Numbered from the stretch's first letter, positions 1 through 10,225 are shown. The stretch: DNA of 64,000 nucleotides from Atherinomorus stipes (GCA_023101725.1 JALJCO010000083.1:166501-230500), one strand, 5' to 3'. Numbers and translations are program-made. Notes: generated by a model from the sequence alone, not told the origin.

Positions 1-413
1 CCTGGACCTGCAGGGGCTCCCCCCAGTCGCAGCTCCTTCGACTTGCTCCAGCGTGAGTTTCGCTCTGTGGAGATGCAGGACCCTCCCCTTCACCAGCCGT
101 CTGCCCAGCGTCCGCGGCCCACCACGATGCTGGACATCCCATCAGAGCCGTGCAGTCTCACCATCCACACGGTGCAGCTGTGTCAGCACGCCCGCCGCCT
201 CCGGGCTCTGCTGGCAGCTGCCCAGGCTCAGGCTCAGGGTCAGAGTGCCGTGTCCTCTGAGGGCGGCGGTCGGATCGAGGAGGCCGACGCCAGCCTGCCC
301 CTACGCCCTCCTACTCCACCTGGTATGCCAGATGATCTGCTGCCTGTAGACAGCAAAGCCCCCCGCCAGCCCTTCCAGCTCCGTCACAGCGACCCTGAGA
401 GCGAGTTTTATAA
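1..413 (+). CDS. supt7l: SUPT7L exon a (5' truncated by window edge)
   Basis: The reading frame is open from base 1 and continues to a GTAAGT donor at 414. It encodes the N-terminal conserved region: SSFDLL, PPLHQPS, then MLDIPSEPCSLTIHT, a Q/A-rich stretch, a proline-rich linker and RHSDPES. The exon ends after two bases of a lysine codon, which is completed by the first base of the next exon across a 73-bp intron. Confidence 0.93.
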
Positions 414-3400
414 GTAAGTTGCTTTTTATCAAATGATTCAGCCAAATTTGTGCAACCCATTAAACACCTGGTTTCTGCATCATCAGGGGGAAAGGTGAAC
501 CCGTCACAGAGCTGAGTTGGCCCTCCTGCAGGCAGCTTCTCTACCAGTCAGTAGCGACGGTGCTGGCCCACGCCGGGTTTGAATCCGCTCAGGAGAGCGT
601 CCTGGAGACCCTGACCGACCTGGTCCACGAGCATTACCTGCGTCTCACCCGCCTGTTGCGAGTGGCGGTGGACCGCGAGGCTCGGCTGGGAGCCAGTCCC
701 TTCCCAGATGTGGTGGAGCAAGTCTTCCACGAGGTGGGCATCGGCAGCGTGTTGGCGCTGCAACGCTTCTGGCAAGTGAGGATCAAAGACTATCACAGCT
801 ACATGCTGCAGGTGAAGTCCGCAGATTTATTTATCTGTCTTAAACATCCGAGCGTAACAGTTATTGTTGTTTATTTGGCCACCCAGACTCATTTTAGCAG
901 AAAAATAAGACTAAGTTTCCCTCTTCCAGGTCAGTAAGGATCTGTCTGAGGAATACGAGCAGCTTGTGAATCCAGAGAAAGCTCTGGAGGACTCCAAGCC
1001 CCCGAGGATCAAAGAGGAGCCAATGAGCGACATCTCCTTCCCTGTCAGCGAGGAGCCGGAAGCCGACCTTGCTTCTGGGGACCAGGCTTTGCCCATGGGG
1101 GTCCTCGGGGCGCATGCAGAGAGACTAGCTTCAGGCCTGGAAGGTGACCATTCTCCTCACACATCAGGTATGAACATCTGTGCTTTATATGAGGAGACAA
1201 TTCATCTGTGATTTATGCAGGGAGAAGTTCATGATGCTGCTTCTGGCATATTTTCAAACCCACTGAATGTGCAGATAAACATGTCAGTAATGTCTATTTA
1301 TAGACATGTTTGTGTTGTGTAGCCAAATAATAAAATTAAAAAGAACGTTTGGACCATTTCTCACATTTTTGTTGAGATTAACCCTTAAAACTTTGCTAGA
1401 TCTGCTGCTATTTATATTATTAAAAATGTCTCAGGAACGGTAGTGTGTAACTCTGTGGGGTAAATCAGGGTGGATAGTTTACAATCCAGCCACTAAATGT
1501 CGTGTTTATTCAGAGACTATCTGGTAAATCCACAATGATCCATGATAACACCATTATTTATCCCATTTTCATCATAAAAATATCACTATTACTGCTATGT
1601 TGCTAAGGAACCTCTATTTAGACCAGGAAATGATGATGAGGACGCTTCCTGTCAATCTTTCCACCAATCAGAGAGCTTAAATTGACGGTAATGTCCGATC
1701 AGGAGCAGCCAAAGATCGACAAGTGAGCAGAAAGTTCTTTGTGTGTCTGAAAAGAAGAAAAATAATGATCCTCTATGGCTGGAATAAAGGAAGAAGAGCT
1801 TTCTGATGCAGCTGAGCTGGAGTTGGTTTGTGAGGATAGAAGGTAAATAGTAGCAGAAATAACTGGAAATGAGGAAAAAGTGGAAACATGGAAATAGTTT
1901 CTGTTGTGTGTTTGTTTCAAAGCATGAAAGCCGAGATGGAGAGATGATATGCAGATGAGAAAATGCTTAGTCACTGTTGATCTGGGTGTTATTTCTACAA
2001 AGTCCTGTTAGTAATAAATTCTGGTTTCCGGTTCTGGTTGGTCTTTACGTGCTGTATCTATTGATAGCGTTAATTTTACATCATTTTAGCCTCATAATCT
2101 GACAACTGAACCTGAACTGGAACATGGATGGTTTGGGAGGGGTGGCTACAAGAAAAAAAAAAAAAAAGGGAGAGAAGGGGAAAAACAAAAAAAAAAGGGG
2201 GAAAAAAAAAAAAAAAAAAAAAAGGAGGGAATGGGAACCACGCTCCCCCCCCTCTGACATTAAAAAAAAAGAAGATGGTGATTGTGTTGAAGTAGCGAGG
2301 AAATGAGGTGAGCTGCAAATGAAGCTAGAAGTGTGGATGCAGGTGCAGCATGTTGTCCTTCAGTAATTGTTTATGTTGTCTTGGATGCGGACATGAGACC
2401 TTCCGTCAATCACTTTGCTATGTGGTAGCGTCCAATACGCCACCATAAGCTCACAAATTATTAGTTTTTAAAATTTATACAATATTATAAGTGGCATTTT
2501 AAAGAAATAAAAGCAGTTACATGTATGTGGAATCAGAATCATTGGATTTGTACTTTTTTTTTTTTCTAGTTAAAATCTACTCTTTGTAAAAATCAAGTTT
2601 AAGCAAGTTTCAAATAAAAAAATCTTCTAAAACATTATGATAAAAAGCTTTTGCCTGTTTTTTCTCCTTTTTTCAGAGCAACAGCAAATTTAAAGGTTAA
2701 TTTTATGGTGAGGTGAAGCTGATAGAGCGCCCTCTGCTGGTTGCTGCTCTTCAGTTGTCCTCAAAATTATTCATACATTCCAAGTAAAGAAAAAGCTAAT
2801 TTCACAATAGTAATTCAAATATAAGGAAACTAAAAATAAATAAAAATTTATAAAATTATAATTTAGTGAAATAAAAAATGCTTTTGAATTGTGGTTGAAA
2901 ATAATAATTAAAAAAAAAACTAAACAAACAAAACTTTGCCAGAGACATTAGAGCATCCTTCCCAAGAACAGTGGACCAACATACCTGTCGACAGGTGCAG
3001 ACGTCTTTTTTAACATTAGAAAAAAACACCTGATTGATGTGTTGCTCAACAAAATTTTAGCTTCGGAGCCCCATCATGCTTGTTTACTTGTTTTTTTGTG
3101 TGTGTGTTTGTTTTTAATATTTCTGTTAAACCACAACTCATGAGTGTCATGATTTTCATAGAATTTTTATTTATTATAACTTTTGGCAGTTTTAATGTAT
3201 TTCACTGACAGCTGATTATTTTCCTTCTTTATTTGGAGGGTGTGAATAATTTTGAGGACGACTGTATAAAAAAGAAACAGTGCACTTGTAAATTAATATT
3301 AAATGGAAACATTAATCTTGTAATAAAGAAAAGTCTGTAAATTATGCTGAGTCGGGGTATCGGCCGACACACCCGAGATATCAGCCGATACCGAGCAAAA

Positions 3401-3743
3401 AACGCAAATACCTGACGTTTTATTTTCCTGCTCTGAAGGCGGAGGCGGAGCCAACAACTCGCCGCTGTGGCCGCAGGTGAAAATGGAGCCGCAGGACGGC
3501 GAGGAAGTCCAGGGCGCTGGGCATCATCATCATCACCACCACCACCACCACGGGGTCCTGGGCGGGGACGTGTTCGAGGAGGGGGGACCCATGTCCACGA
3601 TGAGCGAGTCCGGAGGAGCCATGGCCCCCTCCCCGGGAGGCGCGGCGTCCGACGGCAGCTACGCTTCACACTCGCCCGACTCCCTGATGGGAGCGTCGCC
3701 CGTTTTTAACCAGAGACCCAAGAAACGGATGAAGAAGATGTGA
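1..3743 (+). CDS. supt7l: SUPT7L (STAF65-gamma), SAGA/STAGA complex subunit; 5' end outside window
   Basis: Four exons, 1-413, 487-811, 930-1167 and 3439-3743, join in one frame to give 426 residues plus stop. The start codon lies upstream of the window; compared with the 414-residue human protein roughly 15 N-terminal residues are missing. Recognisable blocks are SSFDLL, PPLHQPSA, MLDIPSEPCSLTIHT, the acidic PDDLLP, RHSDPES, the histone-fold-like bromodomain-associated (BTP) domain at about residues 145-225, a KDYHSYMLQ segment, SDISFPVSEE, and a C-terminal SSPVFNQR-like end with a basic KKRMKK tail. SUPT7L is a nuclear structural subunit of the SAGA/STAGA acetyltransferase coactivator; its histone fold is known to pair with a TAF-type partner. 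All introns have GT-AG ends. The oddity is a ten-histidine insertion in the last exon. The identification is firm; the exact 5' structure cannot be seen. Confidence 0.94.
487..811 (+). CDS. supt7l: SUPT7L exon b, histone-fold (BTP) domain
   Basis: The exon begins after a CATCAG acceptor and ends at a CAG|GTGAAG donor. It encodes GKGEPVTELSW, then the helical block running through LLYQSVATVLAHAGFE and ESVLETLTDL, then VDREARLG, FPDV and EVGIGSVLALQRFWQ, ending in DYHSYMLQ. This is the most conserved part of SUPT7L and its bromodomain-associated histone-like fold. The following intron is 118 bp. Confidence 0.94.
930..1167 (+). CDS. supt7l: SUPT7L exon c
   Basis: The acceptor is the pyrimidine-rich CTCTTCCAG before 930; the donor is CAG|GTATGA at 1168. 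The exon encodes SKDLSEEYEQLVNPEKA, the acidic/sumoylation-like IKEEP motif, FPVSEEPEADLASGDQ and LPMGVLGA. One base of a glycine codon is left over and completed 2.27 kb downstream. A stop appears in frame soon after the donor, so the exon cannot extend further. Confidence 0.93.
2150..2231 (+). repeat. Homopurine A/G tract in SUPT7L intron 3
   Basis: Eighty-two bases are purine except for one C at 2186. The tract consists of A runs of up to about 22 with short G blocks, and it is followed by a run of C. This is low-complexity DNA, not coding, although it leaves an open lysine-rich frame. Confidence 0.9.
2752..3264. mobile_element. Deleted Tc1/mariner-like element (MITE)
   Basis: The ends are inverted repeats: the left reads CAGTTGTCCTCAAAATTATT and the right, reversed, reads CAGTCGTCCTCAAAATTATT. 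The right end abuts TA; the left flank is TT, a decayed TA target. The interior has no transposase frame. An internal block at about 3111-3235 matches the interior of the element at 7933-8117. Confidence 0.75.
3267..3420 (-). mobile_element. TATCGG-family MITE fragment
   Basis: The segment shares the run AAAAGAAACAGTG-CACTTGTAAA, the GACATTAA-like block, CTGTAAATTATGCTGAG and the TATCGGCCGA end with the complete copy at 22859-23212. It is truncated on its left side and ends about 18 bp before the SUPT7L last-exon acceptor. Confidence 0.65.
3439..3743 (+). CDS. supt7l: SUPT7L last coding exon with His10 tract
   Basis: The exon follows a TTTTCCTGCTCTGAAG acceptor and ends at TGA 3741-3743. It encodes a glycine-rich start, SPLWPQVKMEPQ, then ten histidines (four CAT then six CAC codons, about 3522-3551), GVLGGDVFEEG, a Ser/Gly/Pro-rich linker, and the conserved SPDSLMGASPVFNQR and basic KKRMKKM end. 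Mammalian SUPT7L has a single histidine at the matching GHGVLG site, so the tract looks like a CAY expansion. The exon is GC-rich relative to its intron. Confidence 0.93.
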
Positions 3744-3845
3744 GAACGAGCTCAGAGAGACTGAACTGACGATGAGGAGGGTGTTCTGTAGTTTTCCCTG
3801 TTTGTTTCTATGAATGTTTGTGCTGAATATAGTAGTTTATGATCT

Positions 3846-3851
3846 AATAAA
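3846..3851 (+). terminator. supt7l: SUPT7L polyadenylation signal AATAAA
   Basis: A canonical AATAAA lies 103 bp after the stop codon, followed by a T-rich and then GTGTT-containing stretch that could serve as the downstream element. The 3' untranslated region would end near 3865-3875. It is the first such hexamer after the stop. Confidence 0.8.
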
Positions 3852-3870
3852 CATCTTTTTAAACAAAGCT

Positions 3871-4536
3871 TGTGTTCATTTCACCACCAGCTGCTCAAGA
3901 AACCACACGAAGGTTTTTAAACTAATAAACTGAACTAAACTAAATAACTTAGACAAGTAAATAATTCATCGAAATGTTGTATTTTCTCAGGATATTGCGG
4001 TTCCAGGCTGAATGAGACCTACTCCACCCTCATCCTGGCTTCTTGTTTCCTGCTGCAGCTCAACATGGTGGAACGAAACACACACCTGTCAACCTGAAGC
4101 TGCTCCTCCAAATTAGCATCTGTTTCAGTAATGAGGCAAAGCTGCGAATGCAACACCAGAAGCAATTACGGCTGGTTTCCTCTGCAGCACAGAGGCAGCG
4201 TCTATCCAGCCTTAATGGAAAATTAATTATGCTATGCATAACTCTGCACCTGAACGAGCCGCCCTGTTCGAATACTGTTAGAGGAACTTCCACTCTCACC
4301 ATCAGACGGGTCATCGACCCCACGACAAGGGCTGACGTGTTGATATTCAGCTCGCTGCATTTGGTTTTTGCAGCTTTGTGGGAAGCGGGGAATTTTATTA
4401 ACTAAAGTAAATGGAGTCTTCCAGACTTATGAGTGCTCTTGTTCTTATACTGATACTTGTAACCGTGAACGGCATCACCTGAAATAATGAATGAAAATTT
4501 ATTTTAAAACAATAAAAAAGCGAAAATAAATATATA
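3871..4536. other. Unique noncoding sequence downstream of SUPT7L
   Basis: There is no gene or recognised repeat. The part at 4040-4300 has balanced composition and a cluster of homeodomain/POU-like words (TTAATTATGCTATGCATAA at about 4223-4241), which may be regulatory. This last point is inference only. Confidence 0.4.
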
Positions 4537-4775
4537 CACTGCAAAAGCTGCTAATTTCTAGTCAAACGATGTCATCATGCTCAAAATGAGACACAAGTAC
4601 CTAAAGAGAAACATTTCAGTGAGATAAAGGAACTTGTTTTAAGGCAATGAATCTTATTTCAAGAAATCTGATCAAAAAAAAAAAAAATCTCTTAAAATAA
4701 GTTCCCCAAAAAAGAATTTTTTTTTGCTTGTAATAAGCAAAAAAAATTCTGCAAATAGATATGCTTTATTCCAGA
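4537..4775 (+). mobile_element. hAT-like MITE, CACTGCAAAA family, copy 1
   Basis: It begins CACTGCAAAAGCTGCTAATT and carries the family signature CAAAATGAGACA, AGAGAAACATTTCAGTGAGA, then CTTATTTCAAGAAATCT and TTGCTTGTAATAAGCAAAAA. The same words occur at 10505, 46871 and 48060. The right terminal repeat is missing. Confidence 0.75.
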
Positions 4776-4907
4776 CTCAAGGTCCATTAAAAAAAAAAAA
4801 ATCAACACAGAAAATACATAAAGGACTAAATAACACGGAACAAAATAAAACCATAATAATAATAACAATAAAAAACAACTTAATGACTCAAAAAAACAAG
4901 ACAAATT

Positions 4908-4972
4908 TCTTATATACATACATATATATATATGTGTATATGTAAATCTTCATATATATGTATATACATATT
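4908..4972. repeat. TA/CATA-rich microsatellite
   Basis: Alternating TATATACATA and ATATATATGTGTATATG units form an imperfect self-complementary tract. Confidence 0.85.
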
Positions 4973-5231
4973 TCATGTTTCTATTTAATATTTGTTTACA
5001 ATTACTCTGTTTCTTTTTATATATTTATTTGAAGTGCTTTGTTCTTTTTAAATATCAAAACAGTTGCACAATGACTTTTTTATGGTATCTTTCATTATAT
5101 TAATTTGGGAGTCAAATGCAGCGTTGGCCCCAAATATCAGCCTCAAATATCTGCAGGTTGTATCGGTCATCAGCTGAGGCTGATGGGAAAATATCAGTAT
5201 CAACTGTAAAAAGTCTTTATCGTCGATCCTG
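4973..5231 (-). mobile_element. TATCGG-family MITE copy
   Basis: The order of blocks is the reverse complement of the complete copy at 22859-23212: CATGTTTCTATTTAATATTTG, CTGTTTCTTTTTATATATTTATT, TTCATTATATTAATTTGGGA, then TGTATCGGTCATCAGCTGAG. It ends TTATCGTCGATCCTGAC. The other end is truncated. Confidence 0.7.
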
Positions 5232-5637
5232 ACTGAATATATTTTATTTATGTACCTACACTGACAGATATTGTTACAACTTTTAAGATTTTCATGAAAT
5301 GAATTCCAGATTTTCCCCCGATAACTGAATGTTTTAGTGTTGTACGTGCAAAATGGTGTTTGAAATATTTTCTCAGACTGAACTCATTTTCTAATTGGAA
5401 AAAAGGTTTTGCACCTTTTTTTTTTTTTGTCAATTTCTACATCTTGCTTTAAACATAATTAATAATGTTCAGAACTTGAACCAAATCTTTAAGCTTATAT
5501 ATTCTGGATTTAACAAATAATTTACAGGTTGTATGTTGATAACCAGCTTTTTGTATAATTCTTGCAGCTCTCTTCTGCGACATAAATAAATATTAGATGT
5601 GTCCCCCAGACTTTGCATAGTGTTAAAATATGGCACA
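5232..5637. other. AT-rich sequence, nothing recognised
   Basis: It contains an 11-base T run near 5418. No gene or named repeat is seen. Confidence 0.5.
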
Positions 5638-5650
5638 ACTAGTAAACTGT

Positions 5651-5893
5651 GTGGGTTGCAGTTCTCCCCGGTTGGTGGGTTCTCTCCGGGCACTCCGGCT
5701 CCCCCACAGCAAAGCAGCAGTAGGTTAATTGTCACTCTAAATTGCCCTAGGTATGAATGTGGCGTGCATGGTTGCTGCCCTGGTTGGCCCGGATAGATGG
5801 CGCCGTCAGGGTGTCCCCGCCGCCGTAATAGGGGATGGCTCCAGCAACCCCGCGACCCTGAATTGGATAAGCGGTACAGAAAATGACTGACTG
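5651..5893 (+). mobile_element. SINE-like teleost retroposon with 13-bp target duplication
   Basis: The body contains the widespread teleost words GGTTCTCTCCGGGCACTCCG, TCTAAATTGCCCTAGGT, GGCTCCAGCAACCCCGCGAC and CCTGAATTGGATAAGCGGTA, ending in a TGAC-repeat tail. It is flanked by perfect direct repeats ACTAGTAAACTGT at 5638-5650 and 5894-5906. A simple-repeat tail plus target duplication is typical of L2-type retroposition. It is 5' truncated. Confidence 0.85.
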
Positions 5894-5989
5894 ACTAGTA
5901 AACTGTATAGTATTTTAAACAATTGTCATTGTTTCATAATTGAACACATTCTTCACTTTATTTATTGCAAAAATGTTTTGGGAGATTTT

Positions 5990-6160
5990 TCTTTTGATTT
6001 GTGCTACAGCATGTGAGCTTTCCATAAGTCATCATCCATAATCACACCCTGAAAACCAAACTCATCTACAGATCATGCAACACTTTCTTCTATCTTCAAA
6101 GCTTTGTGGTGCGTTTGGGTTCGTTATCCTGCTGCACAGAGATGCAACGCAAACGTCTCT
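5990..6160 (-). pseudogene. Tc1/mariner transposase relic
   Basis: On the minus strand, 6105-6134 reads QQDNEPKRTT, matching the QxDNDPKHT motif around the second catalytic aspartate of Tc1-type transposases. Only this short block is recognisable and there are stops around it. Confidence 0.5.
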
Positions 6161-7070
6161 GAAGAATAACCTTCAGTCTGGTCATAGCTGAGTCCGTCAC
6201 TACAGGTGTCCAACCCCAGACCTGAAAACCCTGCTGCGTTTCCCTCTGGTTTGATCCGCTGCTGCATTATTCTGTCTGCTGCTTCTCTGGACTCTTTTTT
6301 TAATCATCATACACTGAGATGCTGCCATGTCTCAGCCCACCCAGCGTTTGTTCCCGTTTCCCTCCTGAGAAGTGATTTGGAGATGCTGGAATCCTCTGAG
6401 ATGCAACCAGACCGGCTGTTTCTGACAGAGCTTTTGCTTATTAGGCTCTTATCTTCTGATGGTATGCACATTTTTGCCCTTTTTTAAAATTTTAGCTCTG
6501 TGTTTTGATGCCTTTGAAACCTTCAGTATACGAATGATTTGATGCTGCTCTTTCCTCAGACTTCTGGCTCTGATGTCATGTTTACGACCAATCACACTTT
6601 TTATTCAGCAAACTTGATTGAACATGATTCTACGTGCGAACATTGTGTTAAAGGGAATGTTTCTAACTTAACAAACCACTTAAACAGTTAAATGAGAATA
6701 CAACAGATTCCCCATCTGCAATCAAGTTTTTGGACCTCAGTCTATTTTGCATTATCTTGATGCTTTCTCTGAGAGTTAGAGGTAAAGTTTCTGGTGTTTT
6801 TCCTTATTAACGGGGAAACACTGGACGTTAAAAGTGACTTTTATATTAAACAAACGTACTTTGTTTCCAAACTTTCAGAGAAATGAAATTATTAATTTAA
6901 TGTAAACCTAAGGCTGAGAAAGAAGCTTCTAATCTTCATCTCCAGGGTGAAACGGGAGACTTTGTGAGGATTTTTTTTTTTTTTTTTTTTTTGCTGTGTG
7001 GGGAAGATTTAAAAATGTGAAACATTCAGAAAAACCTGAATGTCACAGCAAGTTCAAAAAGGCTCAGAAA
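6161..7070. other. Unique noncoding sequence with a T run
   Basis: No gene is seen. A run of about 23 T occupies 6970-6992. Confidence 0.5.
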
Positions 7071-7073
7071 TGG

Positions 7074-7545
7074 CAGGGTGTCATCTCGAAAAATATCGAT
7101 ACACTGAAATATCACGATATTTTCATATGCCAATATCAAATCTTTCATCGTTCTGTTACAAAATCTTATGATATTTAATGGTTTAACAGAAGATGAAATA
7201 TTGTTTGAAGTAAAATAGTCGCCTGTGTAAATGTAAATATATCAGCATATGAAAATATCACCAAATTTTGGTGAATTCCTGCAAGATTCCATAACAGAAC
7301 GATGAAATATAGCGAGATTTTGTAAGTAAAATAGATCGACACTGTGTTTTTAAATGTAAATATGATATCAGCATATGAAAATATCACATTTTTGTGAATT
7401 CCTGCGAGATTTCGTAACAGAACGATGAAATATAGCGAGATTTTATTTGTAAAATAGAGCAATACCACGTTTTTAAATGTCAATATGATATCAGCATATG
7501 AAAATATTGCGATATTTCAGTGTATCGATATTTTTTCCACCCCTA
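7074..7545. mobile_element. hAT-like MITE with long inverted ends and internal duplications
   Basis: The left end (CAGGGTGTCATCTCG, then AAATATCGATACACTGAAAT) is mirrored by the right end, which finishes in ATATTTTTTCCACCCCTAG. The arms are about 55 bp and nearly identical through the ATATCGATACACTGAAATAT block and the TTTTCATATG block. Between them are direct repeats of about 120 bp. No target duplication was recognised. Confidence 0.75.
7211..7510 (+). repeat. Tandem units of about 120 bp, 2.5 copies
   Basis: Units start at TAAAATAG at 7211, 7327 and 7450 and share ATATCAGCATATGAAAATAT, GTGAATTCCTGC and AACAGAACGATGAAATATAG. They lie wholly inside the MITE at 7074-7545. Confidence 0.85.
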
Positions 7546-7617
7546 GTATTTAAAAGTTTTAAAGTCTGTAAAAAGATGTTTTTGAAAAAGTTTTTGGTTT
7601 TTTTTAGACTTTAGAAA

Positions 7618-7732
7618 CAGCGGGCTGATCGGTTAAATATCGGTTAAATAGCGGTGGGTGGCAAATGTCCGCAGTTTTAAGGCCGATATAGGCCGATACT
7701 GATAGGTGGCCGATTATATCGTGCATCCCTAG
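7618..7732. mobile_element. TATCGG-family MITE fragment
   Basis: It carries GGCCGATATAGGCCGATACT and ends in ATCGTGCATCCCTA, the usual terminal word of this group. The rest of the element is missing. Confidence 0.55.
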
Positions 7733-7932
7733 TGTACATTTCATCTTAAATTGGTAAATAGCAATCTCTGAGAAGAAAAGGTGCGCCAGCTGGGTCTGTT
7801 CCGCCAATAAAACAGGCTGTGGGCAAACAGACAGCAGAGACAGATGAGGAAAAAATAACATATTACCAGCATAATGAATGAAAACAACACTGTAAAATTT
7901 GTTACTTTTGATCAAATTGCAGATCTCGAACA

Positions 7933-8117
7933 TACAGTGGGGTGCGAAAGTTTGCTTTTTTGTTTTTAATATTTCTGTTAAACTACAATTTAAAATCAAT
8001 GTCAAGTTTTTTATAAAATTCAAATGTATTTTTACTTTTGTAAATTTCAATTTAATCCACTGACAGCTATTTTTCCCCCCATTTTTAATAGGAGGGTGTC
8101 TAAACTTTCACGGTGTA
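7933..8117. mobile_element. Mariner-like MITE
   Basis: The ends TACAGTGGGGTGCGAAAGTTT and, reversed, TTACACCGTGAAAGTTTAGA form an imperfect inverted repeat bounded by TA. The interior (TTTTTAATATTTCTGTTAAA and CCACTGACAGCT) matches the element at 2752-3264. Confidence 0.65.
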
Positions 8118-8249
8118 AGCTTTAGTTCAAACTGTGGGCTAAGTGTGTTCAAAGAATTTGTTTTTACCCGTCAAACGGGCAGCTAATGGGGATTCCAATG
8201 AAAAATAAACAAAAAAACCAGTCTAAGTACAATGTCCAAATGATAATCG

Positions 8250-8640
8250 TCCTTCAGTATTTGTAAAAAGTTTGGAAGTATTCCTAAGCATAGTTGGTAA
8301 ATGTAGGCCCAATGTTCTTCGTAGAGACCAGACCGAAGCGGAGATGTTTGGTCATAATGCACAGTTGTGTGTTTGTGCTAAGATACTGTGTTTGTTTTTT
8401 CTCCAAACACCTCATACCAAGCATCCGGCACGGTGGTGGAGGTATAATGGTTTGGGTTTGTAAACTAAAATATTCTAGTCTGACAGCTGAAGTTTGACTG
8501 AAACAGTTTCATGCAGCAAGACAATGATCCCGAACGCAGCAGATCTACAACAGAATGGCTGGAAAAGTCCAGAATCAAGACGTTAACAAGGTCCAGACAA
8601 AGTCCAGACCTCACCTTCTTTAGCTTTTATGACCGACTCC
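8250..8640 (+). pseudogene. Tc1/mariner transposase relic
   Basis: Fragments in two frames match Tc1-type transposase: FGSIPKHSW near 8268, GGGGIMVW near 8438, then QQDNDPE at 8514-8534 with the second catalytic Asp at 8520-8522, followed by TEWLEKSRIK and QSPDL. Frameshifts and stops separate the blocks. Confidence 0.65.
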
Positions 8641-10225
8641 TCCGCAGAAACATCAGCTGTGGTTACGAGGCACATTACACTGACTGAACCAACATAAATT
8701 AATATCTCATAAAACGATAATTCTGACTCTTAAAGTAAAACTAAAAGCATAGGAAACACAGATGTTTTCATTAATCACTCCTACGACCGGTGGCAGTAAA
8801 ACTCCTGCAGCTTGTCAACAGTTTGAGTCGCTTTGTGCTGCAGAGAAAAGTGCAATTATACAAATGTCAAGATTTGTTTTTTAAAACAGGGGTCTCCAAG
8901 AGGGGCCAGAGCACTCTGAGAGCCAATGAAAGGACCCAACAAATGATTAATTACCTGCCCAAACCCAAAGCCAGCCATTTAACATGAAATTTAATCTCCT
9001 CAGCTGACTTGTGAGTTTGTGAGAAGAATGAGGAATATGTCTAAGTTTTACACAATAGGCTTGGCGAGTCCTCCAAGACGCCTTTTCCCAGAGAATCATC
9101 CTGAAGTAATGTCATTATAGAATTTCTGATTTATTCTAATCACGTTGGAGATACTGTACTTGTGTGGTGGAGACAAATAATAAATTATGAGATGATGGAA
9201 TCAACAGTAAGATGAATTGCCAGACATATGGGATGTGACAGGTACAAAGGGTCCCACGCTAGTGGTGCCACGGTTACAGCCATTTCACCGCACCCCAGAG
9301 ATGAGGGAATTGATTGCACTGCGTCGAGAGTCGCCGTCTGAATCAATCAATGGATATTTTCTCTTGGGTGATGTGGCTAAAAATGTAAAATGAAGCAAAA
9401 CCTGCTGCAGACATGTCAAACTTGGAATCCATCCATCCACACATCCGTCCAAGGGTTCAATTATTTGTTTGGAAAAAGACCAAAAACATCATTAGGGGGA
9501 GGAGTTAATGAAGAAGAGAACCATTGGCTGCACCTCAGTGATAAATGAGACTTCACATCAGAAAGTACTGACATTAAGCACCGAATTTAAGGTTTTTATT
9601 TGAGTTTTTCCAATCAGGTTCCATGAAAAACCAGGAATTGTGCAGCTTTCGCCAAAATGAAAATAGAAGATGCGGTAAATGTGGTTCTGTTTAGACATAA
9701 ACCTTACCGAACAGCTGAGAGCGGTAATAAAAAGTACACCTGGACCATTTTCAGTGATTTGTGAAAGAAATTATGAAAAAAAACATTCTGAGAAGCATTT
9801 TTATCTGGATAAATGTAAAGGTCGGGCCAACAGTATAACAGGCTATATCATCAGGTAACCTGCATGTTGCTGCTGCCTGTTCTTTCACACTGAAACTTTT
9901 GTTCCATATTAGTGTTCTCTTGCTGAGATATGCTCAAATTCAGATTTTTCAGATAAAAGCCACTTTAACTTGGTTGGTGGGCAGCAGATGATGAAAATAA
10001 CAAGAGTAAAATGTACCGGACTTTGCCTTCAGTTAAAATCTGTAGTGAAGATAGTATCTTTGTTCTTAAATCTTTATTTTGTTTACATCAGAAACATTTT
10101 CACTGCACTTTTGCACTATAATGATTTGCATTTGCGAGGTTTTATTCTAATGTGCCTTTTTGTGTTGAACTTGGATGGAAAAAAATGCTCATCTGTCACA
10201 AATGATGAGGATCGGGTGGATTCTC
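8641..10225. other. Noncoding sequence, nothing recognised
   Basis: No exon-like segment, repeat signature or RNA gene could be supported across this stretch. Confidence 0.45.

Larger units (their letters stand above)
1168..3438 (+). other. SUPT7L intron 3 (2.27 kb)
   Basis: The donor is GTATGA and the acceptor CTGAAG. About 1.1 kb at the start appears unique and AT-rich. The rest holds the purine tract, a short segment reading CGCCCTCTGCTGG, a deleted Tc1/mariner-like element and a TATCGG-type repeat that reaches almost to the acceptor. I see no alternative exon here. Confidence 0.85.

Noticed and set aside
2124..2306. Lysine-rich open frame in intron 3
   Set aside because: It is produced entirely by the homopurine tract.
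3229..3669. 146-codon antisense open frame over the SUPT7L last exon
   Set aside because: It is a shadow of the GC-rich coding exon; the sense frame has clear SUPT7L homology and splice sites.
4908..4972. TATA-like cluster considered as a promoter
   Set aside because: It is a TA/CATA microsatellite with no associated gene.
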